Shown here: positions 1 through 6,201 of the stretch, piece by piece
Layout: each line of letters begins with the position of its first letter
How positions within the stretch are numbered: the first letter of the stretch is position 1
Source of the DNA: UBA10427 sp003500135
GTDB taxonomy: Bacteria > Bacteroidota > Bacteroidia > Cytophagales > Cyclobacteriaceae
Reading direction: 5' to 3'
Length of the DNA: 6,201 nucleotides
Assembly (NCBI GenBank): GCA_963966275.1
Contig: CAWZYQ010000190.1
Coordinates: 1 to 6,201, forward strand
Translations under genes and position numbers: made by a program
Notes under the pieces: model-generated
What the model saw: only the letters and a program-made list of their open reading frames with translations
Database searches by the model: none
Told to the model about the DNA's origin: nothing

Positions 1-155
1 AAAACACCCCCCCCAAAAACCAACCCCAACCCCGGCCCAATTTTCCCCCCCCCCAAATAGGGGGCCCAAACCTTCCCTTCTTTCCGCGACGTCCCTTTAT
101 AAAATTCAACAGGGACACACACCTCCCCCGTAATACTCATCATGGGGAAAAAAAA
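1..155. other. Low-quality / low-complexity window end
   Basis: This stretch is dominated by C and A homopolymers on the plus strand, including C8 at 7-14, C10 at 45-54 and A9 at 148-156, unlike the balanced AT-rich coding DNA that follows. In the transporter frame it translates to glycine-rich, non-membrane sequence exactly where the family has conserved helices. The simplest reading is base-calling error at a read or contig end, not a biological repeat. Confidence 0.75.
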
Positions 156-1238
156 ACCGCCGATACCGAAGGCCATTAATGGAATAGGCATAAAGATCAG
201 GAAAGGATTATCCGGGTTGAAGCCCCACCACTTTAACCCGTAGCCCACAATGGAAATAAGTGTTGAAATGATAAATGCATTTCTCTTGCCCCATTTGCCG
301 GCCATCCAGGAAATAACCGGTATTATCAAAAATGCCGTGACCATGGCGCTGATGGTGGAAAACCAAGCAGGCCAGTTACCGGCTAAACCATAGTCGCCAT
401 TGAACATGTAAAAGACAATGATGAAATAGCTGAAGGATGCCACCATCTGAAAACCATTGAAGACCAGGAATGTGGCGCCACACAATTTAACAAAAGGTTT
501 GTTTTTGCTTACCTGAATGATTCCTTGGAAAAGGTCTTTCAAATTGGAGAACACCGTATTAAAAGAGATTTCTTTCCTGTTCGCCATTTGCGAGGTATCA
601 ATACCCCTGCAAAAAATAGCCGGAAGTACACCTAAAAGAATACAGGCCCCACCAACGATCACAGAAAGTTGACGAACGCCGATGGCCTGTGATTCAAATA
701 GATCGGGATTTGCAATGAGCACCCAAAACCAGGGGACGATCATCCAGGCAATTTGGCCTACGATTTGAGAAAATGCCATCAGTCGGGTCCGTTCATTGTA
801 ATCCGATGTCATTTCATATCCCAAACCGATCAGTGGGGTCGAGAAAATTGTATTTCCAACTAAATATACCAGTGATAAAATGAGGAAATACCAAAAATTG
901 TAGTTCTGTGTATTTTTCTCATCGAGTTGCCATAGCACTGCAAATAATAGCCCGCTTAAAATGGCGCCTACAAATATGTAGGGCCTCCTCCTTCCCCATT
1001 TTGAATTTGTGTTGTCCGAAATAAACCCCATAATGGGATCGGTAATGGCATCGAAAATCCTTGGTAAACCACCTAATAAACCCGCCAAAAAAGGATCCAT
1101 GCCAAAGGCGGTTAACAAAAAGAACATAAAAACCCCCAATGCCCCCGGCAATAGATTGTTCACCAAGTGGCCGGCGCCGAAAGCGGCCTTTTGGACGATT
1201 GGTACCCTGTCAGTTGCGGCAGTTTTATATTTTGACAT
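1..1238 (-). CDS. GPH-family (MelB-like) MFS sugar:cation symporter, C-terminus cut off by window edge
   Basis: Reading the minus strand from an ATG at 1238 gives an open frame of 412 codons that runs off the left edge with no stop. The protein is strongly hydrophobic with repeated membrane segments, so it is an inner-membrane transporter. Residues 60-85 carry the GPH helix II/loop 2-3 signature: RIFDAITDPIMGFISD followed by a W-G-R-R-R-P element. Asp63 and Asp67 align with the two aspartates that form the cation site of MelB (Asp55, Asp59). A second family motif lies near residues 140-152 (G-Y-E-M-T-S-D-Y-N-E-R-T-R). The start is fixed by an in-frame TGA three codons upstream. Family members are about 450-500 aa, so the last helices are missing. 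From about residue 362 on, the sequence degrades, although a G-T-S-R-K-E-G resembling the family's G-T-R-R-E-G remains; I attribute this to poor base quality. Substrate is inferred from neighbours: glucose or short beta-gluco-oligosaccharides. It lies 36 bp after the GH30 gene and is probably cotranscribed with it. Confidence 0.87.
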   Translation of the reverse strand, partial: MSKYKTAATDRVPIVQKAAFGAGHLVNNLLPGALGVFMFFLLTAFGMDPFLAGLLGGLPRIFDAITDPIMGFISDNTNSKWGRRRPYIFVGAILSGLLFAVLWQLDEKNTQNYNFWYFLILSLVYLVGNTIFSTPLIGLGYEMTSDYNERTRLMAFSQIVGQIAWMIVPWFWVLIANPDLFESQAIGVRQLSVIVGGACILLGVLPAIFCRGIDTSQMANRKEISFNTVFSNLKDLFQGIIQVSKNKPFVKLCGATFLVFNGFQMVASFSYFIIVFYMFNGDYGLAGNWPAWFSTISAMVTAFLIIPVISWMAGKWGKRNAFIISTLISIVGYGLKWWGFNPDNPFLIFMPIPLMAFGIGGFFFPMMSITGEVCVPVEFYKGTSRKEGKVWAPYLGGGKIGPGLGLVFGGGV

Positions 1239-1274
1239 GACTTTTCATTTTTTATTGATTTCTATAGGGCGATA

Positions 1275-2771
1275 TCATGTATTGGGGGTTACAATGGTTT
1301 GAATGGCCTGAGCGCTAATTGTGATAGTTGTAGACCTTTCACCTAATGTAAGTTTTATTTGTTGTGCATATTCCCCAGGATTGAAAACCACGACCGCAAT
1401 GGAACCATCTGGGTTTTGCGCTGCAGTGATCTGAATAGAATTATCTGAAAGATCAAATCCAATCCTTTCAGCCCCGGGTCTTATGAATTTACTAAAATGA
1501 CTAAGTGTGTAATAGATCGGAGTAAAATAAACTTCGTCGTTTTCTGCATCGACAATGACAGGGGCAATGCACCAGTTTTTAAACCAATTAGGGCCACCCT
1601 GTCGATTCAGCGCCATATTCCAGTCTATCCAGCCATCGACCCAGTTGTTCATACAACCAATAATATCCCTGGCATATCGATATACAGGTGCATATTTAGG
1701 ATGTAATGGCTTTTCTTCTTCAGGCGCCCAGTCCCATCCCCAGTCTGTTGCCTCCTTAGACCAATACCACTCATCATTCTTCCATTTCGGCGCTTCTGCA
1801 TCCACGCATGCTTCAGACTGGATCAGGTGTTTATCAGGCGCTTTTTGATGCGCATATTGAAGTTCTTCGGGAAATACCTCAAAGGTGCTGGCGTACCAAT
1901 GTATTGCAGTGCCGTCGAAATATTTCGAGCTACTGTCATTCTTATACATCTCATCAACCCATTCCCTTAAATGTTCCCGGTTTTGATCATAACCCAAAAT
2001 TTTAATGTGTCCTTTGCCATCTGACTCCAGTTTCGGCCCAAGGTGATGTTGTACAAAAGATGTCATCTCTTCGGGCGTGAAATGCATGCTTTCCCAGTTA
2101 TTTCCGTTTCCCAGAGGTTCATTTTCGACGGTAAATCCCCAAATATCGATCCCTTCCTGCTTGTAAGCATCAATATACTTAGAAAAAAACAAGGCCCAGG
2201 TATCGTAGTATTCCGGTAACAATTTACCTCCTACCCATTCCTTATTGTCTTTCATCCAGGGCGGGGCGGTCCAGGGCGAAGACAAAATTTTAAAACCATC
2301 TTTCGACTTTTTCATGGCATCTTTGATCATGGGAATAATATCATCCCGGTCTTCATCAATAGTGAAATGCTTCAGTTCACTATCTTCTGCCACCGGAGCA
2401 TAGGAATAATTTCCCAGGGAGAAATCGCAAGAATTCATGTGCGTACGCGTAAGTGAATAATTAGCGCCACTTTGGCCAAAATAGGCTTCCAGAATTTGAT
2501 CCCTTTTTTCAGGGCTTACTTGATTAAGTAGGTGTGCCGAAGCTTCAGTAAAGGATCCGCCAAATCCGGTAATGGTCTGATACTTTTTGTCAGGAAGCAA
2601 CTTTATTGAAATGGATTCCGGTAGCGACTCAAATTCTGTAAGCTCAGTTAGTTTATGTCCACCAACACTGGTTTCATAAACCTTTACATCCAGTTGATTT
2701 TGGTTTGAATTGCACGAAATAGCCATAGAAGCGATCATCAGAAGGGGTACATATGTCTTATATATTTTCAT
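1275..2771 (-). CDS. GH30-family beta-glucanase/beta-glucosidase lipoprotein (probably beta-1,6-glucan active)
   Basis: This complete 498-aa protein is a retaining glycoside hydrolase of clan A, family 30. The N-terminus is a lipoprotein signal: a short basic start, a hydrophobic core, then M-A-I-S-Cys20, so the enzyme should be anchored in the cell envelope, likely the outer membrane. The barrel begins at about residue 65 with ITGFGGSFTEASA, followed by R109-T-H-M-N-S-C-D-F-S and SSPWTAPPWMK (164-174). The acid/base is Glu218 in TVENEP and the nucleophile is Glu320 in LIQSEA. Later family signatures are GWIDWNMALNRQGGPNW (380-396) and SKFIRPGAERIGF (427-439). The last ~60 residues form the small beta-sandwich domain (Glyco_hydro_30C type), with V-V-V-F-N-P at 460-465. 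Full length is normal for the family. Characterised relatives in subfamilies 1 and 3 include beta-glucosidases and beta-1,6-glucanases; the GH17 gene 20 bp upstream favours a role on beta-1,6 branches of laminarin-like glucan. A weak A-rich AGAAAG sits directly before the ATG. Exact linkage specificity cannot be read from sequence alone. Confidence 0.93.
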   Translation of the reverse strand: MKIYKTYVPLLMIASMAISCNSNQNQLDVKVYETSVGGHKLTELTEFESLPESISIKLLPDKKYQTITGFGGSFTEASAHLLNQVSPEKRDQILEAYFGQSGANYSLTRTHMNSCDFSLGNYSYAPVAEDSELKHFTIDEDRDDIIPMIKDAMKKSKDGFKILSSPWTAPPWMKDNKEWVGGKLLPEYYDTWALFFSKYIDAYKQEGIDIWGFTVENEPLGNGNNWESMHFTPEEMTSFVQHHLGPKLESDGKGHIKILGYDQNREHLREWVDEMYKNDSSSKYFDGTAIHWYASTFEVFPEELQYAHQKAPDKHLIQSEACVDAEAPKWKNDEWYWSKEATDWGWDWAPEEEKPLHPKYAPVYRYARDIIGCMNNWVDGWIDWNMALNRQGGPNWFKNWCIAPVIVDAENDEVYFTPIYYTLSHFSKFIRPGAERIGFDLSDNSIQITAAQNPDGSIAVVVFNPGEYAQQIKLTLGERSTTITISAQAIQTIVTPNT

Positions 2772-2791
2772 CTTTCTAAATTTGAAATGTT

Positions 2792-4123
2792 TTAATCAGG
2801 TTTTTCAGGAGGTGATAACACCTGTTTTAACAAGGCCTTTTTATCTCCATTGTATGTCTTTGAAATTTCATTCCCTCCCCTAGAAAGGCCTTGAAATGTA
2901 CCATTATCGACCAATCCCCAAACAGGGAATTTTGCTTTTCCGTCAATCGTAAAAAGCCCGAAGTGATTTTCCGATCCTTGTGGGTTTCTGGCATCCTTCC
3001 ATTGCTCATCAAAAGCTTCAAAATAAAAGCACGATATTCCAGCTGAATTCGTCCATTCCCTCATATGTTGATAGAACAGTGCCTGCTTATATTCATCAGT
3101 AGCTTTCGAACCCTTTGGGCCATAATGTCCATTGGATACAGTAGCCCATCCTGTTTCTCCAATATGGATTTGTTTTTCTACGCCGATACTTTCCACATAT
3201 TTGGAAACGGCCCTGTATTGCGCTTTAGCAAAGCCTATGGCACGAACCATAGCAGCATTCACTTTATCAATGTTTGAAAGGTCTGCTTCATTTTCCGGAA
3301 CATACCAGAAATCCGGATTGTAGTGTGAGTTGTGATAAGGATAGGTATGCATGGATATATAATCCACTGCCTTGATCAGTTTTTCCAGATCTTCAGTGTG
3401 GTAAGAAGTATCCCCTCCGCCCCAGGAAGAAAAATCGTCGGAACTGGTTATCCATAGCTCATTTGGCAGTTTGCCGTCCTTTTTCAGCTCTTGTAGATAA
3501 ACTACCCACTTGAGAATGACCCAGGGCTGTACATAATAACTTTCGGCCCATCTGACCATGGCCTCATTACCTACTGCTAATATTTTAACTATGTCAGGAT
3601 ACTGGTTGGATAGTTTAACTGCTCTTTCAATTTCCCCTGCATTTTGTTCACTTTCCGAATCATGATCCGGTTTTTGATCGGTCCAGGCGTTCTTACAGTC
3701 AATCCATGCCCCCAACATCACATACATTTCAAACTCTGGATTCTCATTCTTCAATTCACGAATTGCCTTCAATACATTGGAAGCATGTGGTAATTGAACA
3801 TTGTAAGTCCTTAGTACCTTTATGCCCATTGCAGAGAGTATTCGTAAATCCTCTTTGAGCTGTTCTATAGTTGGTTGTACATCTCTTGATTTTTCGCGAT
3901 AACCTCCGTAAGATATTGCCAGGTAGATAGGGTTCCCCAGTATTTCTTTTGCTGTCACTTCCTTATTATTACTTTCTTGCATTTGTTTTTGTTGGTCGTT
4001 TCTCTGACTACAGGTAAAGTTCACCATTATAAATATTCCTGCTATCAAAAATTGGAATGCTACTCTCCCGAATTTATGTTTTTTGTACTTTTTTTGATTG
4101 TTCATAGCATTCATTTTTTTCAT
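2792..4123 (-). CDS. GH17-type endo-beta-1,3-glucanase lipoprotein
   Basis: This complete 443-aa protein resembles bacterial GH17 enzymes, retaining endo-beta-1,3-glucanases of clan A that cut the laminarin backbone. After a long basic n-region (many Lys in residues 1-20) comes a hydrophobic segment at 21-36 and then F-T-Cys38, a Bacteroidota-style lipobox. A Q/N/D/K-rich linker of about 20 residues follows, so an envelope-anchored lipoprotein is predicted. The barrel starts near residue 63 with GNPIYLAISYGGYR and has G-I-K-V-L-R-T-Y-N at 100-108. The acid/base is Glu187 in AVGNEAMVRW and the nucleophile is Glu323 in IHIGETGW. Other conserved patches are DYISMHTYPYHN (254-265) and CFYFEAFDEQWK (365-376). 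Alternative starts at Met4 or Met7 would keep the signal peptide, and no Shine-Dalgarno decides among them. The gene lies 56 bp after the large protein and 20 bp before GH30, consistent with an operon. The family call is firm; the exact glucan substrate is inferred. Confidence 0.92.
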   Translation of the reverse strand: MKKMNAMNNQKKYKKHKFGRVAFQFLIAGIFIMVNFTCSQRNDQQKQMQESNNKEVTAKEILGNPIYLAISYGGYREKSRDVQPTIEQLKEDLRILSAMGIKVLRTYNVQLPHASNVLKAIRELKNENPEFEMYVMLGAWIDCKNAWTDQKPDHDSESEQNAGEIERAVKLSNQYPDIVKILAVGNEAMVRWAESYYVQPWVILKWVVYLQELKKDGKLPNELWITSSDDFSSWGGGDTSYHTEDLEKLIKAVDYISMHTYPYHNSHYNPDFWYVPENEADLSNIDKVNAAMVRAIGFAKAQYRAVSKYVESIGVEKQIHIGETGWATVSNGHYGPKGSKATDEYKQALFYQHMREWTNSAGISCFYFEAFDEQWKDARNPQGSENHFGLFTIDGKAKFPVWGLVDNGTFQGLSRGGNEISKTYNGDKKALLKQVLSPPEKPD

Positions 4124-4179
4124 TGTTTATTGGGTTCTTCACGCAAAAAATGCCGGTGCAGAAGCAGTTCTGTACTTTG

Positions 4180-6201
4180 TTATTGTAATACATTACGATC
4201 AATATTTACAATGATCATTTCAATTCTACTACTTCTTTGAAATACTTCCGTGCTTAATTCATGATCCAATTCCAGACTTTCAATAGTAGTTTTCGTACCA
4301 TCTTTTAGAACAGCCTGGAGATGTGTTTGACTATCGAGTTGATAGATGACCGGTACCTGACAATAGGTGAAACAAAGCGATTCAGGTTTTATTTCAATTT
4401 CCTTCCACTTTGCATTGACATCAATATAGTGAAACACTTCAGAGGAAGTCACAAATTCCTTTTTGCGTAGCATACAAGGATCAAATCCCAGTTTGCCTTC
4501 GGAAACGGCAATGCCCAGCTCACCGAATCGGCATAATATATCTTCCTTAACCAGACCTGTCATACCGGGCTGTTGAGCGCCTTTGCCAAACGGTGTATGG
4601 GAGTAGGGATCTGTTGGAAAAGCGCCATAATGTGCCGGAGTTTTATGGATTCCCAGCCCTTCGTTGATTTCATAATAATGAGCAATTAACTTATTGATTA
4701 AATCTTTTTCTTCCTGGTTATGGATTGCTTTCAGGCAGCATTCCTGAACTGACAGTGCAAGTTTCGATACCATGTGCCAATAAATTGATCCCAGCCCTTC
4801 ATATCCGAAAAATGTTCCTGATCTTCCCGTAAATGCCTTATGGTTGAAAACTTTTTCAAAAATTTGTATTACCTGACCGGATCCGTTCTCTAGAAAGTCT
4901 TTATAGGGTGTTTCGGAGAGATGATCAAGGGCGCTTTTTAGGTCATTGACATTTCTAAAATTGCCATTGAAATGATAATTTCCCCTTATATCCTGCTCAA
5001 TGATGCTTGTATTGCCATCATTCAATAATGCCTTTAGGAGTTCTGAGTCGTTGACCAGGTGATCAGGTATATTGTTTTTATCCATAAATCCCGGTAGTTC
5101 CTTATTTGGATAAAGGATATAACTGGATTGATCTTCCCTGTAAAGTTTACTTCTTTTTAAAGCATCAAGCACCTCCAATGTCTCCTTTGAAGATAAAAAT
5201 CCGCTACTTAAAACCGCTACTTGTCCTTCCAGCATTTCGCTCAGATAAGAAATGGATACCTCATCCTTATTAAGGACCGACATTATATTGTAGGCATGGT
5301 AGAGATTATCTTCTCGTTTATTAGCATCAATCGTTTGCTCGGTGTATTTCAGACATAATTCCACTAAGCGCAATATTTCTGATATTTCAACATCCTGTTT
5401 CTCGCCATCAAAAGAATCACGGTAGATCTTCAAACGATATTTACTGGCGGCCTCACCCAGCCCATCCATTATTTGTTTGCGAGCCTTATTACTGATACTA
5501 TGAGTTAAAATGTCTGTATTATCATCAAGCACGTCAGTAACATCATCCAGGAATACTTTCAGTTCTTCAGATATACTGACATTTTTGATTCCCTTTTCTT
5601 TTAATAGTTTATTCATGAAGTTTAAAAATCTATACAGATAGTATAGTGTAACCATAGAAACTCCATTGCCTACCAGCGCATTATTGGCGTCATTCCACTC
5701 CGGACGTTGGGTATTCATCCAAATACCACCTTCAGGAATAAAATTCGACATTTTTGCCAGGACGGTAGCTAATATTTTCTCCACAAAATTCACCTGGACA
5801 ATGTCTCCCTTTTGATTGTAAAGCAGAGCGCCATCTGCACCCAACCGAGACCATTTACCAGTAATTGCTACATCTAAGTCGTGATCAAATTCAATGGTAT
5901 CTTTAGGGTTTTGAAGTAGTTCACTATACCTTTTGATCCTGTACGGAACGTTGGCATAAACGAAAAGGTCCTCTTTAAAATATTTTTGAAGCTTCCCGGG
6001 ATATAGGCTTTCCGAAAACTCCAAAAACTTAAGTAAATAGATGATCTGATGATCTCCCCAGTAACCGATGTATGACCACGGGTCGTCGGGCTCAATTCTC
6101 TCCCAATCCATACCATTTTTAGTAATCCTGTACGGGTTATATCCATCGAAAGTAGAGGCATTGAGAAAGCGTGAGATCATGCCATCAATAAACTCAGGAA
6201 A
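4180..6201 (-). CDS. Large alpha/alpha-barrel-like carbohydrate enzyme, possible GH149/GH94-like beta-glucan phosphorylase, start outside window
   Basis: The frame is open to the right edge (F-P-E-F-I-D-G precede the first in-window Met at 6180), so this is the C-terminal 673 residues of a longer protein and 6180 is not the real start. Numbering from that Met, an aromatic, His/Asp-rich block at 30-51 contains DDPWSYIGYWGDHQIIYLL. Residues 158-174 contain QRPEWNDANNALVGNG; the W-N-D (Asp164) resembles the catalytic W-N-D of GH94-type inverting phosphorylases. Residues 450-471 contain FTGRSG and YEGLGSIYWHMV, and 534-568 contain GAQQPGMTGLVKEDIL, RFGELG and L-G-F-D-P. The final ~90 residues look like a beta-rich tail. 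No membrane segments are visible in this part. If it is a phosphorylase, it would act in the cytoplasm, converting beta-glucan oligosaccharides plus phosphate to glucose-1-phosphate. The GH17, GH30 and GPH neighbours support a beta-1,3-glucan role. I do not identify the family with certainty; an unclassified six-hairpin enzyme is the main alternative. Confidence 0.6.
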   Translation of the reverse strand, partial: FPEFIDGMISRFLNASTFDGYNPYRITKNGMDWERIEPDDPWSYIGYWGDHQIIYLLKFLEFSESLYPGKLQKYFKEDLFVYANVPYRIKRYSELLQNPKDTIEFDHDLDVAITGKWSRLGADGALLYNQKGDIVQVNFVEKILATVLAKMSNFIPEGGIWMNTQRPEWNDANNALVGNGVSMVTLYYLYRFLNFMNKLLKEKGIKNVSISEELKVFLDDVTDVLDDNTDILTHSISNKARKQIMDGLGEAASKYRLKIYRDSFDGEKQDVEISEILRLVELCLKYTEQTIDANKREDNLYHAYNIMSVLNKDEVSISYLSEMLEGQVAVLSSGFLSSKETLEVLDALKRSKLYREDQSSYILYPNKELPGFMDKNNIPDHLVNDSELLKALLNDGNTSIIEQDIRGNYHFNGNFRNVNDLKSALDHLSETPYKDFLENGSGQVIQIFEKVFNHKAFTGRSGTFFGYEGLGSIYWHMVSKLALSVQECCLKAIHNQEEKDLINKLIAHYYEINEGLGIHKTPAHYGAFPTDPYSHTPFGKGAQQPGMTGLVKEDILCRFGELGIAVSEGKLGFDPCMLRKKEFVTSSEVFHYIDVNAKWKEIEIKPESLCFTYCQVPVIYQLDSQTHLQAVLKDGTKTTIESLELDHELSTEVFQRSSRIEMIIVNIDRNVLQ

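Noticed and set aside
7..54. C-rich plus-strand tracts as a possible G-quadruplex or i-motif element
   Set aside because: They sit at the sequence end among other homopolymers, inside a transmembrane coding region, and are better explained as base-calling error.
1009..1302. Plus-strand 97-codon open frame
   Set aside because: It lies antisense to the N-terminal part of the transporter gene and the end of GH30; its residues are a mirror of conserved coding sequence and show no family motif.
1555..1848. Plus-strand open frames within the GH30 gene (also 1497-1706 and 1808-2005)
   Set aside because: They are antisense shadows of the well-supported GH30 coding region, with no recognisable domain.
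4159..4172. Small inverted repeat CAGAA-4 nt-TTCTG between the large gene and GH17
   Set aside because: A 5-bp stem with no following T-tract on the transcribed strand is too weak for a terminator and is expected by chance.
4124..4179. Search for a Bacteroidota -7 promoter element (TAnnTTTG) before the GH17 gene
   Set aside because: The closest string on the minus strand (ATTTTTTG) lacks the TA, so no internal promoter is supported.
3977..4240. Plus-strand 87-codon hydrophobic open frame
   Set aside because: It is antisense to the GH17 signal peptide and the end of the large protein; the hydrophobicity comes from the complement of Lys/Asn-rich AT-rich codons.

Overview
The window is a single-strand block of four genes, all on the minus strand. 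It looks like part of a beta-glucan (laminarin-type) utilisation locus of a Bacteroidota bacterium. The evidence for the phylum is the AT-rich coding DNA, the two glycan-degrading lipoproteins, the lack of strong Shine-Dalgarno sites, and the tight grouping of glycoside hydrolases with a sugar transporter. No rRNA, tRNA or taxonomic marker is present, so the phylum is inferred.

In transcription order (right to left): (1) 6201-4180 is the C-terminal 673 codons of a large protein that resembles alpha/alpha-barrel carbohydrate phosphorylases, possibly GH149- or GH94-like. Its start lies outside the window. (2) 4123-2792 is a GH17-type endo-beta-1,3-glucanase lipoprotein. (3) 2771-1275 is a GH30 beta-glucanase/glucosidase lipoprotein, probably acting on beta-1,6 linkages. 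(4) 1238 to the left edge is an MFS sugar:cation symporter of the GPH (MelB-like) family, cut off at its C-terminus. The gaps are 56, 20 and 36 bp. I see no convincing terminator or promoter in them, so one polycistronic mRNA is likely.

The inferred division of labour is as follows. GH17 cuts the beta-1,3 backbone and GH30 removes or cuts beta-1,6 branches, both at the cell envelope. The GPH transporter carries released sugar across the inner membrane. The large first protein would process beta-glucan oligosaccharides, possibly by phosphorolysis, if its family assignment is right. No SusC/SusD pair or regulator is visible, and these may lie outside.

The first ~150 bases are full of C and A homopolymers and look like low-quality sequence at a contig or read end. 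The transporter frame stays open through them, but its protein sequence departs from the family there. Every intergenic stretch is under 60 bp, so no gene-free region needs separate description.
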